Source: Vanilla planifolia (taxonomy: Eukaryota > Streptophyta > Magnoliopsida > Asparagales > Orchidaceae). From it: a DNA stretch of 64,000 nt. Below the pieces are notes generated by a model, which was not told the DNA's origin, made no database searches, and saw only the letters and a list, made by a program, of their open reading frames with translations. The DNA lies in contig CM043872.1 of assembly GCA_023846275.1 (NCBI GenBank), positions 26,464,670 through 26,528,669 of the forward strand, given 5' to 3'. Numbering within the stretch: the first letter of the stretch is position 1; every line of letters begins with the position of its first letter. Shown here piece by piece: positions 13,501 through 26,700 of this stretch. The position numbers were made by a program, and so were the translations under genes.

Positions 13501-16500
13501 CATTTGTTTGAGCTAAGAATGCGCAAATGGTTATTGATTTCTGTCCTCCAACACCACAATATTACTCTATTACGAATGGCGTGCTTTGTTTGAGTGCAAT
13601 GGCTTTACCAAATATGTTATGTTTTGTTATTTATGCCCATATTGTATATTTAATGAGCATAGCTCATTTGTAATATTTATTTATGTACAAATGATGGATA
13701 AGCCAAGTAGGTGATGCTATTTGTTTGACAGATGTTTGCATGGTTTTTTTTAATTATTTTTGCTGGTTTTGAGGCTATGCTATAGCTGTAGTTTATCCAT
13801 TGCTCAACAACCAATTTTAGATATTGCATAGGCCAGATAGCCTGCTTTTTCTGTAGAATTGCAATTAGATTTAAATGAAAAGCATTTGTTCCTGCTTTTA
13901 TGGTTCTATTCAGAGCATTTGTTCCTGCTGTGTTGCTGGGAGAAGCGGAATCAAAGTTAAATGAACAAACTCAGAAGAACCAAGATCAACAGACTGTAAG
14001 TGCCAATGGATTAATGAGAAGTAGTCTCTTTCTGCTCACTAGATCAGTCTACTTTAATCTCTGAACATTTTTTATTAATTGAAATCATCCTGGAATTTGA
14101 GCTTTATGTGTTTAATATTTCACAATGAAGAGGTTTGGCATGATGGGCATTTGAATAATTGAAATTTGGTGTAGAGGTATTGTAGAAATTTGGCTTTAGG
14201 GCAGGGGATGTTCATTATGAAGAGAACGTATTGTGCATTTGATTAATTTTTTTGTTGAAATTTGGTTTTAAGCTGGAGGATGTTTGCTATTAAAAGAATA
14301 CGTCATACATTTAGTTAATTCTTTGATTCAAAGTTGCATTATGATCAGCTTTTTAAATCATTTTGATTGGATAAAGTATGCTTTATAACCATATTATGCA
14401 CACCGTAGTCTGTTGAAGTCCCAAGGATCAAGATGGGGAAAATGTCCCTAAGCTTTTTGTGCATTTTGTGGCTCCATTCTCTGCTGAATTGACTATTAAA
14501 TTGAGCAAATGACTCTTTTTTAAGACCTGTGAACCTAGATATGCTTTGCTATGTCTGAGTCTCACTTTGGCACCTTATGTTTTTAAAGCTTGAAACCAAC
14601 TTAAAGATTTTGTTGAGTGATTTTGTTGCAAAATTTTACTGCTTGATGAGAAATAAATAAAAGCTTGTCTTGGTTGTCAGAAACACTTTTCAATTATGCA
14701 TGTTATAGTTTTAATGTTGAATCCATGAATTTTTGGTATCATTTAAGATCTTGGAGATGATGAAGAACAATATCTCATATATAACACGAGATTACTTTGA
14801 TGGGATTTATTATGTATTTTTATATTTTTGTTTTTTTTGTCCTTTGTTAAAATAAAATAGTTCTAAGGCAAAGCTTAAATTTCTTAACCCTCTCTTAATG
14901 TGATGACACTTGTTTCTTTAGGAGGATTAATTTTCCATGTTCATTTCAAACCTTTGCTTTTTTAAAAATAGTTTCTATTCACCCCTTGATATGTATGCTA
15001 TGCACAATTTTTATATTTGTTAAATCAAATCAAATAATTTGCATGATTTCTTAATTATTGAATGACACCACATATTATTGTTGCATATGTTTTGTTATTT
15101 CATCATTGATTTCTTCTCCCTTAGTGTTTAACTTGCTCATGTTTGAGAGTTTATCTTTTGACATTTATTTTCTTTGTTTTATTTTAATATTTAATTTTTT
15201 CTACAAAGGAATTTGCTACCGAGACGGATGTTGTAGTGCACGAGAATTCTGAGGCCAAAGTAGATTTAGAGTTGCCACATGAGGGTAAAGTAGATGAAAA
15301 GGTTAAAGATGAAGAAAAAGACAAAGAAAGGAATAAGGAGTTAGACAAAGAAAAGATTAAAATTAAGGAAATAGAAAAAAAAGTTGGTGAGAAGGATAAG
15401 TTGAAAGCTTTGGATGGTGCAAGCTTGGATTCCTTGCTCCAAAGACTTCCTGGTTGTGTAAGCCGTGATCTTATCGACCAGTTGACGGTAATGACCATTA
15501 GCTTTATTCGATGGTGCATAATGGTTTTAAGTGTAATTTTTCTAATAAACATTTTACAGGTGGAATTTTGTTATTTGAATTCGAAATCAAATCGAAAGAA
15601 ACTTGTAAGGGCTCTGTTTAATGTCCCCAGAACGTCTTTAGAGCTATTGCCATACTATTCTCGCATGGTGGCAACGCTGTCAACCTGTATGAAAGATGTT
15701 CCAAGTATTCTATTATCAATGCTTGAAGAAGAGTTCAACTTTTTGATCAACAAGAAGGTTTGCTTATTTTCAGGCAATTGTTTTTGTAGTTACTATTGTA
15801 GATCATATAACTTTGTGCTCATGTTTATCATATATATTTGAATTATGTGTTTAGCACTTAGACCATTTTTTCATTCTTGTAGGATCAAACAAATATTGAA
15901 ACCAAGATAAAGAACATCAGGTTTATTGGGGAGCTATGTAAATTCAGAATTGCACCTGCTACTCTCGTTTTTAGTTGCTTAAAGGTATTCCACAATGTTT
16001 TACATCATTTTCATCATGTTTTTATTTTTTTAAACCAAAAACTTGATGTTATTTTGCATCTAATATAGTACAATAGATTCAATACATGATGCACAAATAA
16101 ATTAAAATTATAACAATCAAAATAGACAGTCTATTAAAACACTAATTAAGGATTGTAAAGATTAGAGCTTAGTACTGCAAAGTTTTTTTTTTTTCCTTTG
16201 TATTTGTATTAACGAATTGAGAGATTTTTTATTACTCTAACTAGAGGAAGATGGTCATCAGAAAAAGTTGATAAAACCAAAGTATTATCAAAGACGATTG
16301 CATCATAGCTAGGCTTTAACAAGAAAAATCTTTTTTCATATAATCTAAGAGAAAATTCTTTTATTTATGACCTCAAATTTATGCATAATAAAACACTTTT
16401 GAAGAAGACTCATTCTTTTTGGAAAGCTATAAATGATGTGTAGCATATGCTAAACAATCATGTTTACAGGTGTGCAACCAGGGCAGGCCTTTAGAAAACT

Positions 16501-19500
16501 CATAGTGAGCAATAATAGTAGTTTACGAGCAGTTTCCTTCAGTTAGATTGGGTGCTATATGTAAATGGAATGCCAACTAATTTTTCTTTGCATCTTGTGT
16601 CTCCATCATTTTTTGGGGTAAGGTTCATTAAAACATTCTAAGGGTGATATGGAAAGGGTTTTTTTCTATTTGTTTCTATGTTCGTCAAAAAAAGATGAAT
16701 ATGTTCAACTTCTTTAAGTCTGACTAGGTCTTTATGGTTTCACTTTTTGATTTGGTTATTTATGTGATGTTATTATTTTGCATGTGATCATTTCATAATG
16801 ATTCAAAAAATTGCTGTTGATGGTGTGTATGTGTCTATTAACAGAAACGCTAGGCTGCTTTAATTACAAAATTCAGTGTGTAGCTTTAATAAATTTGGCT
16901 GATGAAGAGGTCGATATACAGAGGCCAATATATAACCTCATAAAACGAGTGGTATAGCTTGTGCTAAATGAGTTTAAAATTGCGTGAACTGAGTGTTTGT
17001 GAGAGTTTCAATTTTTGTTTTCTCAAAAAAAAAAAAAAGAACAGTTTCCTTGGTCCTATGGTACCAATCTGTGTCCAACATGTGATCAATTTTTAAGTGT
17101 TACAGTCACAAGGCTATCATAAAAGTTTATTGTTGACATTTCCAAATACCATTGGTGCTTTGCTAGTCTTTCAGTCTCTCAAGGTGGAGGCTACCTGTTT
17201 GCAAGGCATACATATAAGTGGTCAACCTTAAATTGTCTACTAATTTGTAGAATTGGATGTGAATGGGAGAGATAGAAGGGACTTTTTGATGGAAGGCTCA
17301 ATTGGAGGAATGAACAGAAAGAGATTGTATTGAATATATGGTGGTAGATAAGGGAGTTTCAAGGTGTTTGTGAGAGAGCTAGAGGAAAGGGACAGATAGT
17401 ATAAGTGGCAAGTTAGATTCAAGGAGATGTTAAGAAAATAAATAAATAGGAAGAAATGAAAAAAGGATGAGATTTGAGTAATGGATGGGATATATGGGAA
17501 GCATTGGGTGTCACAAACCAAATAATAATATTAAAGTTGTTTCTGTTCTTAATTTTTTGAGCCTTGTTTGCACATTTGTTGTCAAGAAACATCATGTTTT
17601 CTTCCTTGAGTCCTTTTGATGCTTCCCTTTATCTAGGGAGCCCTCTTCTAGGTAATCGCTTAAAGATCCTTTCTATACATTAGTGCAATGGTATCCCTAA
17701 TTGTTAGCTTCCTCCTAGTTTATACTTTAACATCATAATGTTTTGGGTACAAAATTGGTACAATTCTATTAAAACCTGGTCCAAATCATTAATGTCTTTC
17801 CATTTCGTTCTATTTCAAGTATGAGAGAATATAAATGCCCACACTTTATACATAGAAGCATGCCAATAATAGCTCTTTTTCTCCATAAATTCTCTTCCAG
17901 GAAATCGTTTGGGATCACTTCTTGCCCTTGTCTATGTTAGAGTGTCAGAAATGTGATAGGAAAATTGGAGTGTCTATTTTTAGAGTTAAGGGTGTGAATC
18001 AAGCTAGGTCTCTATTTAATCTCATAAGCTTTAATCATAAATAAAGATAAGCAGACAGAATTAGATGTGGCTGTTGGATAATTGGTATCATTTATGCCCA
18101 TTTAAATTCATTTAAATCATATTCAAAATTTAAAATATTAAGTTTTAAAATAATGGCCATCAATATTATATGGTGATTTGCACTTTCTAGATATTCATAT
18201 CTTTAAATGGGATTAATTGGAATTTAGTTGGTAATCCATGCATGCTTCTTGGTATAAATAAACCAATATTGTGCCTGAAATTTTCTTTTTTTTTTTCCTC
18301 TTCTATGTTTGTCTGTTCTCAACTTCTTTATTGGAAAAAGTCTAAATTTCTAGTACTTTGTTAGCAAGTCCTTTCTAAATAGTCTTTACAAGTTTGACCA
18401 CACTTTTATAGATGCAGGTAACATCTGATTTGAATCTAAATACATGTCAAATGCTATTGTTTGTAGGCTTGTTTAGATGATTTTAATCATCACAACATTG
18501 ACGTGGCTTGCAACCTTCTTGAAACTTGTGGGCGTTTTTTGTATCGACAACCTGAAACTTCAATTCGAATGGCAAATATGTTGGAAATATTGGTGCGTTT
18601 GAAGAATGTCAAAAATTTGGATCCTCGCCATAGCACACTTGTGGAGAATGCTTATTACTTGTGCAAACCTCCTGAACGATCTGCTCGGGTTGCTAAAGTT
18701 CGACCTCCATTGCATCAGGTTTGATGCATATAGACTAGCATTCATTATTCTTCATTTAAAGCAGATCGTAACTGAGTTTAGCTTTTTAATTTTTTGCAGT
18801 ATATACGAAAGCTACTTTTCTCAGACCTTGACAAGTCCTCAGCTGAGCATGTCCTTCGACAACTGCGCAAACTTCCATGGCATGAGTGTGAACAATACAT
18901 CCTCAAGTGTTTTATGAAAGTACATAAGGGGAAATACAGTCAGGTGCATTTGATTGCTTTGCTCACTGCAGGCCTTAGTCGATACCATAGTGAATTTGCA
19001 GTGGCAGTTGTTGATGAGGTAAATTTCCTTTTACTGTTTAATGAGGTTATTTTTAATTTTAATTAGTATGCATTGGATTGTAGTGACAATCATGATTTTA
19101 ATTTTGTTTGTGTTGGCATTCATAGAAAGATTTTAGTTCTTATGACCTAATGTATATTTCATCCATAAAAAAAAAAAAACTATTTCTGAAAATGTTTGAA
19201 ACCTTGTTTTGTCAGCCAATACTGAGTTTGTTATTGCATATACCCTCCTTATTTTGAGCTGTAGAAGTCATCTTACAATGTATGAGTCAGTGTTTCCATT
19301 CAAGATGCCTTTTTCGTTATTTTTGACTCTCTTCAAAAATATAGTTTATTTTTACTTCATTGCTCTAAGAAATGTCGAGTAGTTTTTACTGTCTTGAGGC
19401 TTTTAACTTCTGCATTAGACTTTTACTGACTTGTGTTGCTTTGTTTTAATCAACAAAACAAGCAACAAGCAGTTGCACTTGATTGTGCAATGTCTTCATA

Positions 19501-22500
19501 GTTATATTTTGATCTGCACTAACTAGATTATGTTCCCCAACTCTTTATTTTTTTTGGATTGTGGTGTGTTACCATCTTAGTCCTTCAGTGCTCTTTTACT
19601 AGGTAATGCTTGTTGGAAGCCAAATAGTTCTCCAGTGCGTTGTCTTTAGTAATGCTTGTCTTTATTGATTTCTTAGTTTGAAGTAGTTCATATTGATTAA
19701 TTATAATTGTTGTCTCATGCTACACTGCCTTACAATTCGACTTGTGCTTAGTTGACGTGGTGATTACTGCTATGTGCTGATGTCATGGTGAACTGATTCT
19801 GATATGTTCATTTTTTTCTTAACTGTATGTGCATTCCTCGCTACATCTCTTTTTCATTCCTTTTGTTGATTAATCCTGGGAGCGTAACCTTGCACTCTTT
19901 CACTTGAATAGCAATTCCGATCATCATACTTTATTGCCTTAACTAAAGTGTAATCATAACCTATTTCTAGCGTTATTAAATTTCGTTACCCTGTTGAATC
20001 TGATGAAATTTGGTGCTCCATTTATATACAAACTTTGTGTAATTTTGGAGCTTGTGGGTCATGTTCAATGGGATGGTATTCAACATTATCATACGATGGG
20101 AGCCTAGCTATACCTTACCTATATAAGTGTTACACAGTTTTAACATTTGAAAATTGCACTTCTTATTCAAATTGAGATTATTAGTTTAGTATTCCAAGGA
20201 TTTGTTCTTTGCTATGCATTCATGTGTTTTGAAGGAGCCCTTCTTTTGAGATCAAATGAAAGAAATTAGTGGCAAGTGTCATAAAAAGATGCATGTTTTG
20301 GTTCTATTACGTATCATAGGTGTTCTATGTTGCCCCATTGGGCTCTTTGTGATCATTATGCTGGGCATTTTACTTTTGAAGCGATGTTGCCAATGGTAAT
20401 ACAAATCCCAATTAGCATTGTGTTTTGCGTATAATTCATTTACCTATAACTTTTATAAATAGTATTTCTTTTCATACTTTTATAGTCACGATTATTTTTG
20501 TTTGTTTGTAGTGTTATATCCATGCTATAAACATTGTTTTTTGATTTCTCTCAAGTAATCACAACTTTATCTTATGAATTTCAGGTGCTGGAAGAGATCA
20601 GAGTAGGTTTGGAATTAAATGATTACAACATGCAGCAGCGGCGAATAGCACACATGAGATTCTTAGGGGAGTTGTACAACTATGAGCACATTGATTCATC
20701 TGTTGTTTTTGAAACCCTGTACTTGATTATAGTGTTTGGTCATGGCACTCCTGAGGTATGAATTCTCTTATCATTTGATAGTGTCTAAATCTGTCTTTTT
20801 TTGGCACCTTTCTTAAAACGCTGTTATACATCTTGATTTGTATAACTCATGTTGATTTTTCAAGCCTCTATATTCCTGAATTTTATTGTTGAAGAAAAAA
20901 TTCCCTAACTAATGTTTTCATTGATGGAATTGTTATCCTTCGGTGAAGTACCGCTTATGTTCTTTGCCCATCTTTTTGCATCTTTGCATGCCTTATCCTT
21001 TAGCTTCTATGTCCATAGATGTAATGCTAGTATTATTTTCATATTTTTTTTCTTTATGATTTTGTTGTATATTCAAATCTTGCTTTTGTCTCTCATCATT
21101 CTAGTGCAACTTTGTTTTACCATCTGATTCTATCCTCAGTTCAAAATTTACATCGTTCCAATTAGTTAATATTATTTTCATTTGTTCCATGCACCAAACA
21201 CTCTACTGCATTGTTTCCTTATGAATTGTTTCTGAATATATTAATTTTTCTTTAATCTGGATTTTAAAACTTGCTCTTTTTTTTTCCTAATTTGCTGAAC
21301 TTGTTGTCAATGACATTCTAAATTATTGTCTTACAATCGGGCATGATCATTTTCTTCAATGCGAAGGAAGATACATTGGATCCACCAGAAGATTGCTTTC
21401 GCATCAGAATGATTGTAACACTTCTTCAAACATGTGGCCACTATTTTGACCGAGGTTCTTCGAAGAGAAAGCTTGACCGGTTTTTGATGTATTTTCAAAG
21501 ATATGTGCTCAGTAAAGGTCAGATACCACTAGATATTGAGTTTGACATTCAGGTAAATAAGGCCTTTTCTTTTTTGATTTGAGTTAATTTGTGATAGTTC
21601 CTCATTTTCTAGTTGCATTTATTTTCTAGTGATGAAATTTTTCTAATTAATTCTGATGCATCATCTAGTAGTTCCGTGATAGTGTTAAGTGAACAGTATA
21701 ACTGAATATTTGCAAATCTACAGTCTTTTTTTTTTTTTTTTACACTTCAATTATGTAGGTATCATTCTAGTTTATTCTGTTGTAATCTATTTCTTGTATG
21801 AACTTTAGTATCTCGCAAGAAGAGTATGTTCCGAGTAATACAACTTAAGAATAGTTTCCATTAGAGTAGAATTTCCTTCTGGCATTGTTAACTTGTAGTT
21901 CAAGCGATAAGGCTCCTCTATTGGTTTATGTCGAGTCCTCCACTTCTAGTGTCATTCCTTCTTAGTGGGTAGTTTTTTTACGAGGATTTAGTCGTTTTTC
22001 GTGTTATCTAGAATTTATGGTTGAATGCCCAATTCTAATTATAATAATATGACTTGGTTAAGCTCTATTAAAATCATGCACATGGATCAATAAGTTGCAT
22101 TTGCATCCATGAGGCATTGCTAAAGAATTATTTACAATCCTTGTTTAGTGGCAATAAAATTTTCAAGAACCGGGATAGTTTCATATAACTTCTTTAGAGG
22201 CAATAAAATTCAATGCCTTATTATCCATGATTCTAAGGAGAAATTGTACGAGTTCAACAAAACTGAATTAAGATTAGGAGGGGAGCCTCATTAATCGTAA
22301 AATTTAATATTGTCTTATGAGTTAGATTTTCTCTTCCATATGTGACCCTTTGTGATACTTTTTTTATTATTATTATTTTTTCGTCTAAAACTATAGATGC
22401 TAGTAGCCTAATAAAAGCTTTTAAGCCACAATTCTATATTCATTCCATGTTGGCTTTACAAAAGGTTCGAAGTTTTATTTTTGATCTAACTCTTAAGCTT

Positions 22501-23775
22501 ATAAGCTTAGGTAGCTTTGATGTTTGTTTTTTATTTCGTTGGTTAATTATTTTAATAGAATTTTAAGAATATTGTTATAACCTTATATTAGACTGAAATT
22601 GGATTTTAGACAAAAAAACACTATTCCAAACAAAATGTAAAGCCTTTATTGTGCACCTATCTGCATTTTATTTATATATTTACGAAGATATTTGATTGGA
22701 TTTCTTACTTAAGCTTTGCATTTCGTGTGTCACGTCTATAACTAACAGCTACTCGTAACAAAACTGCGAGCAGGACATGTTTGCTGAGCTAAGGCCAAAT
22801 ATGACCCGTTATACATCCATAGAAGAAATCAATGGAGCGCTGGCTGAGCTCGAGGAAAATGAACGGGATAAGGCTAGCAATGAAAAGCACTCCGACAATG
22901 AATCTCAGAAAGCTCCACCCAAACCGGCGAACAACTTCCCCATTGCAGCCAATGGCATTCGCAACATTACAAATGGACTCGATGAGAATGGCCAGGGCCG
23001 TGAAGGTGCTGCTGAGAGTGACAGCTACTCGGACAGTGGTAGCATCGACCACGATGGGCATGATGACGAAGAGGAGTTATTGTACGAGAAAACTGACGAT
23101 GGATCCGATGGTGACGATGATGAAGACGAAGATGGCGGACCTGATGGTTCCGATGACGATGATAACATTCAGCTCAGACAGAAGGTTGTGAAGGTAGACC
23201 CAAAAGAGGAAGAGGACTTTGATAGGGAGCTGCGTGCTCTTTTGCAAGAGAGTGTCGAGTCCCGGAGATTGGAGCTTCGTTCTAGACCCACATTGAACAT
23301 GATGATTCCGATGAATGTCTTCGAGGGAAACAAGGATCTGAGGGCAACCGAGGGGGAGAGTGGCGAGGAAACTGTCGATGAAGAAGGGGGGACCGGGGTA
23401 CTAAATGATAAGGTGCGGGTGAAGGTGTTGGTGAAGCGGGGGAACAAGCAGCAAACAAAGCAGATGTTCATCCCAAGGGAGTCTTCTCTTGTTCAGAGCA
23501 CAAAGCAGCAGGAGGCAGCTGAGCTGGAGGAGAAGCAAAACATCAAGAGGAAGATCTTGGAGTACAATGAGAGAGAGGAAGAAGAGTCAAATGGTCTCTC
23601 ATATCAGTCGGCCAACTGGATGCCTTCTAGTTCTACTGCTGCCATTGGGGCTCATAGTGGTCGGGCATCATCAAGCCGACTGAATGTGGAAGCAGGAGGA
23701 AGGGGAGTTTTCCGGCAGCAAAGACACCATTCTTCTGGTGGTATTTATCATAGCTATGGGAGGCGGCGGCAATGA
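1558..23775 (+). CDS. UPF2: UPF2, nonsense-mediated mRNA decay regulator (5' end missing)
   Basis: UPF2 is the cytoplasmic scaffold that bridges UPF3 on the exon junction complex to the helicase UPF1 during mRNA surveillance. Fifteen exons join in frame: 1558-1645, 2025-2227, 7712-8056, 9082-9186, 9350-9477, 13149-13322, 13914-13995, 15209-15487, 15560-15757, 15883-15984, 18467-18718, 18800-19018, 20585-20755, 21367-21552 and 22774-23775. They give 1177 residues; the Arabidopsis protein is about 1180. Counting from the first visible codon, MIF4G-1 spans about 35-255, a Lys/Glu linker 400-445, MIF4G-2 about 447-640, MIF4G-3 about 655-860, an acidic Asp/Glu stretch 941-974, and the UPF1-binding region includes TLNMMIPMNVFEG near 1017. 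Blocks such as LRTLDSSI, LPGCVSRDLIDQLT and CGHYFDRGSSKRKLDRFL match plant UPF2 as I remember it. All introns are GT-AG; the exon 3 donor is weak (8056, or 8059 which adds one Val). The last exon is visibly richer in GC than the rest. The 3' UTR probably runs to about 24040. Confidence 0.95.
2228..7711 (+). other. UPF2 intron between exons 2 and 3 (5.5 kb)
   Basis: This is the longest UPF2 intron, with donor caggta at 2225-2230 and acceptor ctactag ending at 7711. Apart from the copia remnant at about 4980-6460 it holds AT-rich sequence without recognisable genes. The reading frames at 3635-3832, 6285-6479 and 7449-7667 are short and featureless; the second lies antisense to the copia remnant. 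Confidence 0.8.
4980..6460 (-). mobile_element. Degraded Ty1/copia pol remnant (RT to RNase H)
   Basis: Conceptual minus-strand translation, allowing many stops and frameshifts, gives fragments in the order of a copia polyprotein. These are a reverse transcriptase start resembling DYEETFSP..K, then LFQLGLKNTFL (family: LFQLDVKNAFL), a YQRLIERLISF block (family: YQRLVGKLIYL), SQLMNDAREEHMR, a remnant of the VTWRSKKQ/SSAEAEYRA region, and near the end DETKHVAIGCHLIKEKF (family: DRTKHIEIDRHFIKEK). Tail sequence resembling the copia C-terminus lies near 5000-5030. The LTRs were not resolved. The element is antisense to UPF2, inside its 5.5 kb intron, and cannot be functional. The borders are approximate. 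Confidence 0.75.
9478..13148 (+). other. UPF2 intron between exons 5 and 6 (3.7 kb)
   Basis: The donor is gtaagt at 9478 and the acceptor is tttacag ending at 13148. The sequence is AT-rich with no recognisable gene. Open frames such as 10446-10832 and 12330-12527 lack any conserved motif I can name and overlap each other on opposite strands, as chance frames do. Confidence 0.8.
13881..13929 (+). repeat. 16-bp direct repeat across the UPF2 exon 7 acceptor
   Basis: The first 16 bases of exon 7 (agcatttgttcctgct, 13914-13929) occur identically at 13881-13896, just upstream in the intron, 33 bp apart. The upstream copy is not preceded by AG at the equivalent position, so the downstream site remains the in-frame acceptor. 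Confidence 0.85.
15985..18466 (+). other. UPF2 intron between exons 10 and 11 (2.5 kb)
   Basis: AT-rich DNA with poly(T) and poly(A) runs (for example 17026-17038). The splice borders are aag|gtattc at 15984/15985 and tttgtag ending at 18466. I see no gene or clear transposon in it. The antisense frame at 17240-17521 is low-complexity and rejected. Confidence 0.75.
21890..22035 (+). mobile_element. Possible tRNA-derived SINE head
   Basis: In the intron before the last UPF2 exon, tagttcaagcgataagg (from 21897) resembles an RNA polymerase III A box, and tcgagtcctcc (from 21931) resembles the end of a B box, about 30 bases downstream. This is the arrangement of plant tRNA-related SINEs. I see no target-site duplication or clear 3' tail, so the end is a guess. 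A chance match is possible. Confidence 0.3.
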
Positions 23776-26700
23776 GACAATGGTAATGGTGTGATTTAAT
23801 GAGATCACATTGATGTCAAGATGTTGGTTCTGCAACAGATCAAAGTTTTCACGAAACTGTGAGCAGGGAAACCTGATGAGCACTCTTGATCGACTATGGA
23901 AAACACAAATTCTTAGTGAAGACATTCTTTCCAGGAAGAGGATACTTATGGCTTTGGTTTGCTGATATTCTGGACGTAGGTTGTGAGGATTGTGGAGTTC
24001 TCATCAGATATGTAATTAGTTTATGAAATCACTGTTTTTGTATAGAACATCTCCTAAATGTGTCGTGTTTAGGCTTAAAGCAGGCCTTTTGAGATCAAAA
24101 AGGTTCCCAAGTGAATTTGAATTTAGAAAACTAATGTACTTTTCTGTGGGTACGTTTAAGCAAATATGTTTACTTTTTTTAATTGTACTCAAATACTTAA
24201 GGGTGAGTTGTGGATTAGTTTTTTCTTTGTTAATGTTGATTCAATTTAGTTGTCATGATGAGTCATTTTCTCGTGTTGTCCTTAAGAAGATGGCTTATAG
24301 ATCTTGCTTCTATGGCCAATTCAATGATGATGAGATCACAAAACATGACGTATCTTTTCACCATTTGCCCAATAGGTGTTTTCTCTTATGTTTTCTTCTT
24401 GAAGGCTACTTCTTAACTAATAAAATCATTGATGTATTGCACCCTATTGTAATTGTTACCACAAGTAATAATGGAGGTCCTCTCACATTAGTCTTTACAA
24501 TTATCTTATATCTTATCTATTAATTCCTCCTCAGCTATTGGTTTCATGAGAATTGATCTTACCACGTGTTATGATCATGTAGACTTGTTTTGCTCGAATT
24601 GTCCCCTTTGATTTTTATTCAATCTTAAAAATTTGAAGGTCTTTGGGCCATAATGACTTTTTTAATGCCTCTTCATCTTATAGGCTTTTCCCTCATTGCA
24701 TTAAAATCAATTTTGATGATTTTGTTAAAAGGAGTGATATAAATAGTATTGGATTTATTTGGCCTAACCATCATACTAAGCTTTCTTTATACTAAAGAGT
24801 GTGATGCACTTTTATTCAATCAAGGAAGTGTAATAAGAGAATGGTTGAGAGTCATCCAATGTTATCTACAAATGAGTTAATTTGATTTTTAGGTCAATTC
24901 ATGGTATCCATTGGGATCTCCATAACACCCATTATGATGAGATTATTTTAAGAATATCATAATTTGTCTTTCTTTTATATAATGTTATAATCTTATATGT
25001 ATATAATAATGTCAACCAAATAATAAACCTTTTAATAAATAAGACTTCTTTTTTATATTAAGGATCTTCAAAAATAAAAAAATATTATTAAAATGATGAA
25101 TCATAAAAAACTAGAATAAATAAGTGGGTGCAAAGTGATTGAATTTATACATATTTAAGACATGTTTGTTACCTATGTCATGAGTGACAACGTTAACCAT
25201 CAACTATAACTTGTTGGTTTTCAAATACTTCAAGATTTTTCATTATTTGCATTAAGTACTCGACCTTTAGGATCATCAACCATGGAAAATTGATTTGAAA
25301 AAGTCGTTACCAAACAAACCACCACCCAAACTAGAGCTCCTCCACGTGGAGTGAAGAAAATGCTCCTAATAGAGGAGAAAGAAAGCGACAACACAATCGG
25401 CGATGGTAACAATCTGTTTTCTTTTTTTAATATATATATATATATATATATATTTCTTTTTAATTTAGAATTTGATAAAAAAAAAAAGTCACAGGGAAAA
25501 GTTAGGGAGAAAAATTTTTAAGAAAAAATATTTTTGAAAATTAATAATTATTTTTTTTGTTTTGTTTAATTATCATTGAAACGATTTTTTTTCCCACACT
25601 TTCCTTAACATAACATAAATTAGGGTTAGTTCAAAATAGGCTTTATTTCTACAAAATATGATGCTATGTTTGATGATAATTTTTTTGATTGGAAATAAAT
25701 TTTTGAAAAATTATTTTTAAATATTTTAATGAGAAAGATATTTTATGTGATAAGACAAAGAAATTATAAAAGTTATTTCATAAATTTTAACAAAGCAAAA
25801 TCTTTTATCAAGTAAGTTTGGTTCTTCCTATTCATGAATCTGAGTTTCTATCTAAATAGAGAATGATACTTCTTCTCATGTTGATAAGATTTTTTTATTT
25901 ACAAATCATCAAAAACTATAAATATTTTTTTTTTCAAATCATTTAATGTCTACTTTATATTCTTTTATGTTCTTCATGAACAGCTCAGCTAGTTAACTAC
26001 TAATGTGTACAAACTTTGTTGTGGATTTTTTTTTATGTTTGGTTGGTGGGCATATAGTAGCTTTTGAGGTTGCGATTAAAAAAACCTCTCACTAATATCC
26101 ATAAATATACTTATGATGCCTACTTCTCAAAAGGATAAATGAAATAAAAAATAAAAAAATACTCATGATATATATAAAAAATAATAAAAAGATGTAACAT
26201 AAGATTTTGTATAAAAAATAATAAATTTGAAAAAATATTAATATATCATACACAATAATTCTATCAAAAGTTAGAATTGAAAATAAACTTTCTCATGGTT
26301 TTCACACATTATTGAGTATCTCTTGTAGCTTACGTATGTGCACAAATACTTTATTGTCTTTTTCATTAGTTGATCAATTAATTTTTCATTTCTATTTCTA
26401 TAGGCATAAATTTCATCACCATGTGGTTTCATAAGAACATGTCTCATTAATAGACCACAATATTTATTTCGTCACTCTTTGTCGTTGCATCTTATCCCAA
26501 CACCTTAATAACAAGCACTCACCATCTTGTAACACAAATCTTCAATCAAAACCTTGTTGGCATAGTCACATGCCTTACAATAAGCCACCATGTTATGACT
26601 TATACTTTCATACCATTCCTTGTAGTTAAGCTTAGTTGCTTGCTATCTTACAATACAAGTCCTTAAGGGAAATTTAGTTGGCAAAGTCATATGACTTACA

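Noticed and set aside
15184-15552. 122-codon minus-strand frame, Ser/Phe/Leu-rich
   Set aside because: Antisense shadow of the Lys/Glu-rich linker encoded by UPF2 exon 8.
24023-24523. 166-codon plus-strand open frame after UPF2
   Set aside because: It starts inside the presumed 3' UTR, is rich in Phe, Leu and Ile as AT-rich chance frames are, and shows no motif I recognise.
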